64,000 nucleotides of DNA, taken from assembly GCF_031846275.1 (NCBI RefSeq), contig NZ_JAVRIB010000009.1, positions 1-64,000 on the forward strand. The letters are read 5' to 3'. The notes beneath the pieces are model-generated. The model searched no databases and had not been told where the DNA came from. It saw only the letters and a list, made by a program, of their open reading frames with translations. This DNA is from Spectribacter hydrogenoxidans. GTDB taxonomy: Bacteria; Pseudomonadota; Gammaproteobacteria; Nevskiales; Salinisphaeraceae. A program made the position numbers and the translations under genes. This document shows, piece by piece, positions 17,330 to 25,045 of this stretch. Position 1 is the stretch's first letter, and each line of letters opens with the position of its first letter.

Positions 17330-19353
17330 CCGAGCCGACCCGGGTGCAGGCCGCTGCTTATCGGCCGCCGGACGGTGGCGGTCCCCCGCGATCCCGCCGC
17401 CCCCGTCTGTGGCTGCTGGCCACCGGCGCCGGTCTGGCCATCCTGGCACTGGGGGCCTGGTTCGTTTTCACCGCCCTGGCCGTGGCCATCGACGTTCGCC
17501 CGGCCCCGGATCGTCTGGCCATCGAGGGCGGCTGGTCGCTACCGGTGGGCGAGCGCCACCTGCTGCGGCCCGGCGAGTATCGCGTGGTGGCGGAAAAGAC
17601 CGGCTATCGGCAGCTCACCGAAACCTTCACCGTGGCCCGGGGTGGCGACGACAGCTTCCGCTTCGAGATGCGCAAGAAGCCCGGGCGGCTGCAACTGGAA
17701 ACGGAACCGGCCGAAACCACGGTACTGATCGACGGCAAGGCCGTGGGGCAGACACCGCTGGAACCGATCGAACTGGAACCTGGCGAACACCGGCTCACGT
17801 TCCGGGCGCCGCGGCACGAATCCGCCGAACAGACGGTGTCGATCGAGGGCATGGACAAACTGCAGACGCTGAACGTCACCCTCACCCCGGCCTGGGCGCC
17901 GGTAACGATCGATTCGGTGCCGGTGGGGGCCATGCTGAGCGTCGACGGCGAAACGCGCGGCCCGACCCCGCAGACGGTGGAGCTGGGCGCCGGCGAGCAC
18001 GAATTGCAGCTGGCGCAGGCCGGTTACCAGACCTGGACCCGGCGCATCGAGGTGGTGGCGGATGAGCCGCAGTCGCTCGGGCCGATCGAACTGGCCCCGG
18101 CGCCCGGCCGCCTGGATGTTTCCAGCCGGCCGGCCGGCGCCAGCGTGACGGTGGCCGGGGAGTTCCGTGGCCGCACCCCGGTCGAGGTCGCCCTGGCACC
18201 AGACACCGATGTGTCGGTGCGGGTTGCCCGGGCCGGCCACCAGTCGGTAACCCGCGAATTCCGGCTGGCCGCCGGTCAGCGGGAATCGCTGGCGGTCGAT
18301 CTCGAACCGATTCTGGGTACGGTCCAGGTCGCGGTTTCCCCCGAGGACGCGGTGGTCCACGTGGATGGCGAAGCCCGCGGTCCCGGCAGCCGGGAACTGC
18401 GCCTGACCGCAGTGGCTCACGATATCCGGGTGACCCGGTCGGGCTATGCGCCGTTCGAAACCGAGGTGACCCCCAAACCCGGCGAAACCCAGCGCATCGA
18501 GGCGAAGCTGCTGACCGAGGAAGCGGCCGCGCTGGCGAAGTTCCCCGACACGGAACGCACCCCGGCTGGCGGCACCATGCGGCTGATGCCCACGGGGCAG
18601 TTCACCATGGGGGCGCCGCGGCGCGAACAGGGGGCCCGCAGCAACGAGGTCCGCCGCGAGGTCAAGCTGACCCGGCCTTTCTACATCGGCGTGCACGAAG
18701 TCAGCAACGAACGGTTCCGCCGGTTCCGGTCCGGCCATTCGTCGGGCATCGTTGCACGCAAGACGCTGGACAACGATGACCAGCCGGTGGCGCGGGTTAG
18801 CTGGGAGGATGCGGTGGCCTACTGCAACTGGCTCAGCGATCAGGCCGGGTTGCCCAGGGCCTACTCGGGCGGGGAACTGATCACGCCGGTGACCACGGGT
18901 TATCGCCTGCCCACGGAAGCCGAATGGGCCTGGGCCGCGCGTTTCGCCGGCGGCCGTTCGCTGAAGTACCCCTGGGGTAACGCCATGCCGCCCACCGGTC
19001 GGGCAGGCAATTACGCGGATGCCTCGGCCGCCGATCTGCTGGACGAGCGGCTGCAGGACTATGACGACGGTCATGCGGCGGCAGCGCCGGTAGGCCGGTT
19101 TGCCGCCAACGCCCTGGGTCTGTTCGACCTGGGTGGCAATGTGGCCGAATGGATCCACGACCGTTACAGCGCCAACCCCGGCAGCGGCGGGGTGGAGGCC
19201 GATCCGCTGGGGCCGTCCAGCGGCAGCGCGCGGGTGGTGCGGGGTTCGAGCTGGCGGCACGGGCGCATCACCCCGTTGCGTCTGTCCTACCGGGAGGCGG
19301 GCAGCAGCCCGCGGGATGATCTGGGCTTCCGGGTGGCCCGCTACGCGGAGTAA
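17326..19353 (+). CDS. Membrane PEGA-repeat protein with C-terminal FGE/SUMF1-like domain lacking the catalytic cysteines
   Basis: A 675-residue protein starting at GTG 17326. It has one membrane helix (LWLLATGAGLAILALGAWF, about 26-50), then four to five PEGA-type beta domains (about 95-410), each with a PxGAxVxVDG-like core. The C-terminal 250 residues match the formylglycine-generating/EgtB-like fold: MGAPRREQG, VSWEDAVAYCNWLS, YRLPTEAEWAWAAR, PWGN and GNVAEW. The C-terminal VVRGSSWRHG...LGFRVAR segment contains no cysteine where formylglycine-generating enzymes have their catalytic pair, so this copy is probably a binding module. Confidence 0.88.
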   Translation: MTEPTRVQAAAYRPPDGGGPPRSRRPRLWLLATGAGLAILALGAWFVFTALAVAIDVRPAPDRLAIEGGWSLPVGERHLLRPGEYRVVAEKTGYRQLTETFTVARGGDDSFRFEMRKKPGRLQLETEPAETTVLIDGKAVGQTPLEPIELEPGEHRLTFRAPRHESAEQTVSIEGMDKLQTLNVTLTPAWAPVTIDSVPVGAMLSVDGETRGPTPQTVELGAGEHELQLAQAGYQTWTRRIEVVADEPQSLGPIELAPAPGRLDVSSRPAGASVTVAGEFRGRTPVEVALAPDTDVSVRVARAGHQSVTREFRLAAGQRESLAVDLEPILGTVQVAVSPEDAVVHVDGEARGPGSRELRLTAVAHDIRVTRSGYAPFETEVTPKPGETQRIEAKLLTEEAAALAKFPDTERTPAGGTMRLMPTGQFTMGAPRREQGARSNEVRREVKLTRPFYIGVHEVSNERFRRFRSGHSSGIVARKTLDNDDQPVARVSWEDAVAYCNWLSDQAGLPRAYSGGELITPVTTGYRLPTEAEWAWAARFAGGRSLKYPWGNAMPPTGRAGNYADASAADLLDERLQDYDDGHAAAAPVGRFAANALGLFDLGGNVAEWIHDRYSANPGSGGVEADPLGPSSGSARVVRGSSWRHGRITPLRLSYREAGSSPRDDLGFRVARYAE

Positions 19354-19359
19354 GCTGGA

Positions 19360-19593
19360 ATGATGCGAACGATACCGATTGCCGTGCTTGCGCTGGCGGT
19401 TCTCGCGCTCCCGGCGGGGGCACAGGAACCGGCGCCCGATCAGGCCCGGGACGACGCCGCCGAGACCGAAGCAGCCAACGACGCGGACAATGGCGAGCCC
19501 GCCGACCGCAGCCGGTCGGCGTCCCCGCAGGACTTCCGGCCCTCGGAACGCATCGGGGCGGATGAGGCAGTCGCCTTTCCGGCAGATATCTGA
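19360..19593 (+). CDS. Small exported protein of the envelope cluster
   Basis: A 77-residue protein with a signal peptide (IAVLALAVLALPAGAQ), an acidic linker and a short C-terminal segment (PQDFRPSERIGADEAVAFP). No family is recognised. It is kept as real because it fills the space between its neighbours: 6 bp after the PEGA/FGE gene, and its TGA overlaps the ATG of the proton-channel gene by one base. Confidence 0.65.
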   Translation: MMRTIPIAVLALAVLALPAGAQEPAPDQARDDAAETEAANDADNGEPADRSRSASPQDFRPSERIGADEAVAFPADI

Positions 19594-20390
19594 TGCGCGG
19601 GCGGCTGTCGGTTGAGTTCGTCTACCAGCTGTTTGCGCTGCTGCTGGCGGTAATCATCGTGCATGCCGCCTATGTGGGCATGGTACGGCCACAGGCCCGG
19701 GCGGCCGAAGCCGAGCGGGCCGCGGTGGTGGCGGACAATCCGGATGCCGCGCCGGATCGCTCGCTGTGGGTGATCGTGCGCGATTACGAGCAGGAGGTCT
19801 GTTTCATTCTCATGCTCTGGGCGCTGGCGCTGCTGGCCTACAAGGCGGTGGCGGTTCAGCGCGAGCGGCGACTGCTGCAGCGGGGCCTGATCGCGGTGGG
19901 GCCGGGCGAGAGCATCCTGCCCGAGGATGCCCGCGAACACACCCGGGCGATCGAGGCGTTGCCGGCCATGGAGCGGGAGTTTCTCTATCCGCGGGCGCTG
20001 CTCACCGCGCTGCATCGGTTCCGCGCCACCCGCAACGTGCAGGATGTGTCCGATGCCATCGGGCAGGTCTGCGAGGCGGAAACCGATCGGCTGGATTCGG
20101 AACTGTCGATGGTGCGCTACATCGCCTGGGCGATTCCCTCCATCGGCTTCATCGGCACCGTACGTGGCATCGGCGAGGCGCTGGGCCTGGCCCACAAGGC
20201 GGTGGAGGGGGACATCAGCGGCGTCACTGCGGCCCTCGGCCTGGCATTCAACTCCACCTTCGTGGCCCTGGTGCTGTCGATCATCCTGATGTTCTTCCTG
20301 CATCAGTTGCAGCTGGTGCAGGAGCGGCTGGTGCTGGATACCCAGACCGCCTGTGACCGGGGACTGATCCAGAACCTGCAGGCGGGCTGA
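19593..20390 (+). CDS. MotA/TolQ/ExbB-family proton channel subunit
   Basis: A 265-residue inner-membrane protein with helices at about 11-30, 70-88, 173-196 and 212-236. The last two carry the family signature: IPSIGFIGTVRGIGEALG and GVTAALGLAFNSTFVALVLSI. TolQ/ExbB/MotA proteins form pentamers around a dimeric B subunit and convert proton flow into movement in the envelope. Here no classical TolR or ExbD follows; instead two vWA proteins with TolR-like N-terminal helices lie 1.3-2.3 kb downstream. An extra N-terminal helix and a periplasmic loop distinguish it from TolQ. Confidence 0.9.
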   Translation: MRGRLSVEFVYQLFALLLAVIIVHAAYVGMVRPQARAAEAERAAVVADNPDAAPDRSLWVIVRDYEQEVCFILMLWALALLAYKAVAVQRERRLLQRGLIAVGPGESILPEDAREHTRAIEALPAMEREFLYPRALLTALHRFRATRNVQDVSDAIGQVCEAETDRLDSELSMVRYIAWAIPSIGFIGTVRGIGEALGLAHKAVEGDISGVTAALGLAFNSTFVALVLSIILMFFLHQLQLVQERLVLDTQTACDRGLIQNLQAG

Positions 20391-20392
20391 CC

Positions 20393-21655
20393 GTGCATCT
20401 GCTCGAGATCAACGATCTCGCCGTCACCCTGTCCGGCCCGTCAGGTCGGCTCGCGGCCAGCCCCGGGGTGGCGGTGGCCGACCGCGACGGTCTGCACTTC
20501 GGGGCCGACGCCCGGGCCCGGGCCCGGCGCAACCCCCGCCGCACGTTCGATCGTTTCTGGGAACACCTGGACCAGCAGCCGCTGGCCGAGCCCGCCGGGC
20601 CGGCCCGCAGCCACGCCGATCTGGCCTATTACCATCTGCGGGCGGTGATCGAGGCGGCCGGCGAGCCGGTCCAGGCCGTGTGCCTGGCCGTGCCCGCCGA
20701 ATATGACAAGCCGCGGCTGGCGCTGACCCTGGGCGTGGTCCAGGCATGCGGACTGGAAGTGACCGGGCTGGTGTGTGCGCCGGTGGCGGCCGCCGTCGGC
20801 CTCGGTCTGGAGCCGGGCCACTGGCGGCTGCTTGGCTTGCGCCTGCACGATCTGATCGCGGCAGACATCGAGGTCGGCCCGGACACGGTGGCGCTGACCG
20901 GCAGCCGCACCCTGTTGCGGCGTGGACTGGTGGATCTGGAAAGCCGCTGGGCCGGGCGCATCGCCGAACGCTTCGTGCGCGACACCCGATTCGACCCCCT
21001 GCATGACGCCGATACCGAGCAGCGCCTCCACGACACGCTGGACGAGTGGCTGACGGCACTGGCGGAGGTCACCACCGTGCGTGCCGCCATGCGCGTGGGG
21101 GATCGTGAATACCATGTCCCGCTGGACCGGAGGTTCCTGGCCGCGGGAGCCGAGGAGTTCTACCGGGCGGTTGCCGCCGAATTCACCGACGATGCCCGCG
21201 TGGTGCTGGATGCCCGGCTGGCCACGTTGCCGGGGTTGCTGGAGCAGCTCCCGAGCGCACCCGTGATCTGCCCTGCAGAGGCCCTGGCGGCCGGGATCGA
21301 CGCGGCCGGGGATGCCATCCAGGCGGATGATCCGCAGGCCCCGCCCCATGTCACCCGTTTGCCCCGGTCTCGTGGCCGGCCGTTGCCGGCCGGCGGACCG
21401 ACCAGCCGCCCGGCGCCCACCCATCTGCTGCGTGACGGGATGGCCACGCCGCTCGACCCGGCCGGCCAGGCACTCGGCGCGGCCCGGCTCGAGCCGGGCG
21501 ATGACGGCTGGCACCTGCGTGGCGACGTCGACGCGGTGCGGATCAACGGCCGGCCGCCGACCGCGGATGCGCCGCTCGCAACCGGTGACTGCCTGCAGGC
21601 GGATGGTGCGGAGCTGTGGCTGATCGCGGTGTCGTCCGACCATGGCCCGGAATAA
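20393..21655 (+). CDS. Degenerate Hsp70-like protein with FHA-like C-terminus
   Basis: A 420-residue protein from GTG 20393. The segment CLAVPAEYDKPRLALTLGVVQACGLEVTGLV then APVAAAVGLGL (about 102-145) corresponds to the ITVPAYF...NEPTAAALAYGL block of Hsp70 nucleotide-binding domains. The phosphate-binding loops seem eroded: the N-terminus reads LLEINDLAVTL and the second loop LLGLRLHDLIAADIEV, without the glycine-rich DLGGGT. The last 75 residues (VRINGRPPTADAPLATGDCL...ELWLIAV) look like an FHA-type beta sandwich. It may be an adaptor of the channel complex. It overlaps the first vWA gene by 14 bp. Confidence 0.65.
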   Translation: MHLLEINDLAVTLSGPSGRLAASPGVAVADRDGLHFGADARARARRNPRRTFDRFWEHLDQQPLAEPAGPARSHADLAYYHLRAVIEAAGEPVQAVCLAVPAEYDKPRLALTLGVVQACGLEVTGLVCAPVAAAVGLGLEPGHWRLLGLRLHDLIAADIEVGPDTVALTGSRTLLRRGLVDLESRWAGRIAERFVRDTRFDPLHDADTEQRLHDTLDEWLTALAEVTTVRAAMRVGDREYHVPLDRRFLAAGAEEFYRAVAAEFTDDARVVLDARLATLPGLLEQLPSAPVICPAEALAAGIDAAGDAIQADDPQAPPHVTRLPRSRGRPLPAGGPTSRPAPTHLLRDGMATPLDPAGQALGAARLEPGDDGWHLRGDVDAVRINGRPPTADAPLATGDCLQADGAELWLIAVSSDHGPE

Positions 21656-22706
21656 GCGCCCGCCTGCCACCTTCAGCCTGTCGTTCATCGATGCGATGTC
21701 CTGTGGTCTGGGCGCGGTCATCCTGCTGTTCATGATCATCAACCACGCCAGCGAAGTGCGCGCGGTCGACGCCAACCGGGATGTCGCCAACGAGGTCAGC
21801 GCCCTGGAAGCCGAGGTGATCGAGCGCCAGCAGCGGGTGGCGTCGCTGCAGGCCTCGCTCGACGAAACCCGCAAGCAGAGCCAGGCGGCGCGCGAGCGGG
21901 CCGAGCGGCTGGCCGCGGCGGCAGAGGAGCCGACGCCCGAGGACGATGCGGGGTCGGGCGAGCGTATCGCGGCGCTGAAACAGGAACTGCAGTCGCTGGA
22001 AAGCCGCGTGGAACAGCTGCGGGAACAGACCGATCCCGGCGACGCCACCCGTGCCCGGGCGGGCGACGGTGACCGCCAGTACCTGACCGGCATGAAGGTT
22101 GGTGGCAAGCATGTCCTGATCCTGCTGGACGCCTCCGCGAGCATGCTGGACGACGACATTGTCAACGTGATTCGGCGCCGCAACATGGACGAGTCCGCCC
22201 GTCGGGATGCGCCCAAGTGGCGGCGGGCGCGTGCTGCGGTGGACTGGCTGACCACCCAGGTGCCGCCGCAGTCGCGTTTCCAGCTCTATACCTTTGGCGA
22301 GCAGACCCGGGCGGCACTGTCGGGCACCGATGGGCAGTGGCTGAGCACCGACGGCGGCGCCCGGCTGACCGCTGCGGTGCGCGCGCTCGACCGGGTGGTT
22401 CCCGGCGGCGGCACCAGCCTGCAGAACGCCGCGGCCGCGGCGGCGCAGTTGTCGCCGCGGCCCGACAACATCTATCTGATCACCGACGGTCTGCCGACAC
22501 AGGGCCGCGAGCCCCGCCGTGGCACCGTGTCCGGTAGCCAGCGGCTGAACCTGTTCCGGGACGCGGTCGCGGCCCTGCCCTCCGGGGTGCCGGTCAACAT
22601 CCTGTTGCTGCCGATGGAGGGTGACCCGCTGGCGCCCAGCGCCTTCTGGCAGCTGGCCCAGGCCCGGGGCGGTGCCTTCATCACGCCCTCGGTGGACTGG
22701 CCATGA
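21642..22706 (+). CDS. vWA-domain protein with TolR/ExbD-like N-terminal membrane helix (1)
   Basis: A 354-residue protein. Residues 11-34 (FSLSFIDAMSCGLGAVILLF) form one membrane helix with an aspartate at position 17; the pattern of an Asp entering a hydrophobic helix recalls the TolR/ExbD stator helix. A coiled coil follows (about 45-130), then a von Willebrand A domain with the metal site DASAS (163-167), a threonine-containing GGGTSLQNA loop and LITDG. Periplasmic placement of the vWA domain is expected. It overlaps the second vWA gene by 4 bp. Confidence 0.85.
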   Translation: MARNKRPPATFSLSFIDAMSCGLGAVILLFMIINHASEVRAVDANRDVANEVSALEAEVIERQQRVASLQASLDETRKQSQAARERAERLAAAAEEPTPEDDAGSGERIAALKQELQSLESRVEQLREQTDPGDATRARAGDGDRQYLTGMKVGGKHVLILLDASASMLDDDIVNVIRRRNMDESARRDAPKWRRARAAVDWLTTQVPPQSRFQLYTFGEQTRAALSGTDGQWLSTDGGARLTAAVRALDRVVPGGGTSLQNAAAAAAQLSPRPDNIYLITDGLPTQGREPRRGTVSGSQRLNLFRDAVAALPSGVPVNILLLPMEGDPLAPSAFWQLAQARGGAFITPSVDWP

Positions 22707-23707
22707 GCCGCCGGCGCCGCCGCCGGGAGGGCGAGGCCTTCGGGCTGTCGTTTCTGGATGCCATCTCCTGCGGCTTCGGCGCGATCGTGCTGTTGCTGGT
22801 GATCACCAAGACCGCGGAGCCCACCATCCAGCGCGAGCGCGGCCAGGGGCTGGAAGCGCTGGCTGCGGAACTGTCCCAGCGGCTGCCCGATCTGGCGTCG
22901 CGGGCGCAGGCCCTGGAAGCCGAGTTGAGCGAGGCCAAGACCTCGCTGGTCGAGACGCAGGACCGGGTGGCCGCGTTGGCCCCGCAGGCGGCCCGGGCTG
23001 AGCAGGAGCGGGCATCGCAGGCACTGGATTCACGCGCGTCGGCGGCCATCGAGCAGCAACTGGCCGAGGCCCGGCAATCGCTGACCGAGGAGATGCAGCG
23101 CCTGTATTCCCAGGGTATCCGCGCGCCCGACAGCCGGGTCGCCGGCATTCCGGTGGACAGCGAGTACATCATCTTCATCATCGATACCTCCGGCAGCATG
23201 CAGAGTTTTGCCTGGCCCGCGGTGCTGGCCAAGCTGCGGGAAACGCTGGCGGTTTACCCGCAGGTGAAGGGACTGCAGGTGATGAACGACATGGGGGACT
23301 ACATGTTCTCCCAGTACGCCGGGCAATGGATTCCGGACACGCCCGGTCGACGCCGGGTGATCATGGATACGCTGGCCGGCTGGCAGCCGTTTTCCAACAG
23401 CAGCCCGGTGGAGGGGATCACCCGTGCGATCCGCACCTTCGCGGCGCCGGACAAGCGCATCAGCATCTATGTGTTCGGCGATGAATTCAGCGGCAACTCC
23501 ATGCAGTCGGTGCTGGACACCGTGGCGCGACTGAATCCCCGCGACGCGCAGGGCCGGCCGCGTGTGCGTATCCACGCGGTGGGGTTCCCCACCCAGTTCG
23601 ACCGCCAGGGCCGGGCCGGCGCCACCGGCATCCGTTTTGCCACGCTGATGCGTAAACTCACCGAGGAAAACGGTGGCACGTTCGTGGGACTGCGGGACAC
23701 TCGATGA
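22703..23707 (+). CDS. vWA-domain protein with TolR/ExbD-like N-terminal membrane helix (2)
   Basis: A 334-residue paralogue of the preceding protein. An arginine-rich start leads to the helix FGLSFLDAISCGFGAIVLLL (13-32) with the matching aspartate at 19 and the shared SCGxGA core. A coiled coil (about 45-135) and a vWA domain with DTSGS (161-165) follow. The vWA domain contains YVFGDEFSG. Together with its twin it would supply two different B-type subunits for the proton channel; this is inference from sequence and gene order. Confidence 0.85.
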   Translation: MSRRRRRREGEAFGLSFLDAISCGFGAIVLLLVITKTAEPTIQRERGQGLEALAAELSQRLPDLASRAQALEAELSEAKTSLVETQDRVAALAPQAARAEQERASQALDSRASAAIEQQLAEARQSLTEEMQRLYSQGIRAPDSRVAGIPVDSEYIIFIIDTSGSMQSFAWPAVLAKLRETLAVYPQVKGLQVMNDMGDYMFSQYAGQWIPDTPGRRRVIMDTLAGWQPFSNSSPVEGITRAIRTFAAPDKRISIYVFGDEFSGNSMQSVLDTVARLNPRDAQGRPRVRIHAVGFPTQFDRQGRAGATGIRFATLMRKLTEENGGTFVGLRDTR

Positions 23708-23735
23708 GCGGCATCGTCGCCACACCGGCAAGCAC

Positions 23736-24338
23736 ATGAACCCCAGGCACGGCGGCCGTTCCGGGATGCTCGCGGCCGGCGTTGCCGCCATGCTTTCCGC
23801 CGGCTGCGGCACCACGCCCGTGGCCCCCGAGGCTGCCCTGCCGGCACCGGTGGTGGCCGAACAGCCGGGCCGTGTTGCGCTGGTGATCACCCCCGAGTTC
23901 CGCCAGCGACGCTACACCGACGACGACTGGGACATTGCCCTGGGCGAACCGGTCGAATCCACGTTTCGCCGGACCCTGGACGCCCTTTATCGCGAGGTAC
24001 GGGTCACGCAGACGCGGGACGCGGCCGGGGTCGACCTGCTGGTGATGCCGGTCTGGGAGGACGCGCAGATCAGCGGCCCCGGCGGCAGCCATACCGAGTT
24101 TCACGAGGCCTGGCTTCATTTTGACGTGCAGCTGTTCGATGACCAGGGCAAACGCGTCGATCGCTGGCCGATCCGCGCCTATGGCCGCAGCCACGACCGT
24201 CTGCTGGGTGACGACAAGGCGGTGACCGAGGCGCTCGATCGGGCCCTTCGTGACACCGCCACCGCGCTGATCCTCAAGCTGCGCGGACAGGCAATACCGG
24301 GCGGGGCGAACACGGCGCCCCCGGAGCCACAGCCATGA
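23736..24338 (+). CDS. Lipoprotein of the envelope cluster, unknown family
   Basis: A 200-residue protein. The lipobox LSAGC follows a short hydrophobic stretch, so the mature protein is a lipoprotein. The body is mixed alpha/beta (VALVITPEFRQRRY, DLLVMPVWEDAQI, LHFDVQLFDDQG), in the style of small envelope lipoproteins with an ABC-transporter-auxiliary-like fold, but no family is claimed. ATG 23736 is chosen because it places the signal peptide at the start; an in-frame codon at 23673 lies inside the vWA gene. Confidence 0.75.
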   Translation: MNPRHGGRSGMLAAGVAAMLSAGCGTTPVAPEAALPAPVVAEQPGRVALVITPEFRQRRYTDDDWDIALGEPVESTFRRTLDALYREVRVTQTRDAAGVDLLVMPVWEDAQISGPGGSHTEFHEAWLHFDVQLFDDQGKRVDRWPIRAYGRSHDRLLGDDKAVTEALDRALRDTATALILKLRGQAIPGGANTAPPEPQP

Positions 24339-24994
24339 GCGGCGCCCGCGCGTGGTTGGCCGGCATGGCGATTCTCTGGCTCGCCGGGTGCGTGAACACC
24401 TCGATCGAACAGCTGCGCCAGAGTCCGTCGGGTGCGGCGCTGTCCACCGGCGAATCGGTGGTGGTGCTGGGGCGCAGCCAGCAGGGGGAGTACCGCACCG
24501 AGGACGGTTTCACCCAGTGCGTGGCGGACCGGGTCGGCGGCGCCGATCTTCCGGTGACGCCGGCGCAGGCGTTCAGCGATCGGCTGTTTCCCTGGTTCGA
24601 ACCGCGGACTGCCCCGCAGAACGTGGACGACCTGCGGCGGTTGCTCGATGACCCGCTGATTGCCGAGCGTCTGCAGCAGAACCCGGTGCGTTACCTGGTC
24701 TGGATCGACGGCACCACCCGCGACACCGACAGCGGCGGCAGCATGGGCTGTGCCGTGGGTCCGGGCGGGGGCGGCTGTCTGGGCTTCGCCTGGTGGGAGA
24801 AGAGCGCCGCCTTCGAAGCCTCGGTGTGGGATGTCACCCGGGCCGCCGAGGTAGGGCGGGTAACCGTCGATGCCAGCGGTACGTCGTACATGCCGGCGGT
24901 CATCGTGCCGTTGCCGTTGCTGGCACGTACCGAAGCCGCGGCCTGCAGCGGCCTGGGCGATCAGTTACGCGAATTGCTGGCGCCGGATTCCTGA
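24335..24994 (+). CDS. Lipoprotein, last gene of the envelope cluster
   Basis: A 219-residue protein with lipobox LWLAGC. Central motifs include VVVLGRSQQGEYRTEDGF, RYLVWIDGTTRD and a glycine-rich CAVGPGGGGCLGFAWW with two cysteines that could pair. The family is not recognised. It overlaps the previous lipoprotein gene by 4 bp and converges with nuoN across 51 bp, which closes the cluster. Confidence 0.75.
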   Translation: MSGARAWLAGMAILWLAGCVNTSIEQLRQSPSGAALSTGESVVVLGRSQQGEYRTEDGFTQCVADRVGGADLPVTPAQAFSDRLFPWFEPRTAPQNVDDLRRLLDDPLIAERLQQNPVRYLVWIDGTTRDTDSGGSMGCAVGPGGGGCLGFAWWEKSAAFEASVWDVTRAAEVGRVTVDASGTSYMPAVIVPLPLLARTEAAACSGLGDQLRELLAPDS

Positions 24995-25045
24995 CGCCGA
25001 TATTGCGCCAGGATGATTGGCGCGGTTTCGCCGGTGGAAACCGGT

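Noticed and set aside
15701..17449. 582-codon minus-strand frame opposite the TPR/PEGA genes
   Set aside because: Antisense frame caused by high GC; Arg/Pro/Gly-rich and without any domain, while the plus-strand genes have membrane helices and clear domains.
18540..19353. Active formylglycine-generating enzyme
   Set aside because: No cysteines in the catalytic segment, and no sulfatase gene nearby.
12433..24994. Zorya-type defence system
   Set aside because: It has a MotA/TolQ-like channel but no ZorB OmpA-type subunit and no helicase or nuclease genes.
24995..25045. Terminator between the envelope cluster and nuoN
   Set aside because: Short stems (GCGCC/GGCGC and GGTTTC/GAAACC) are present but no T-run on either strand.
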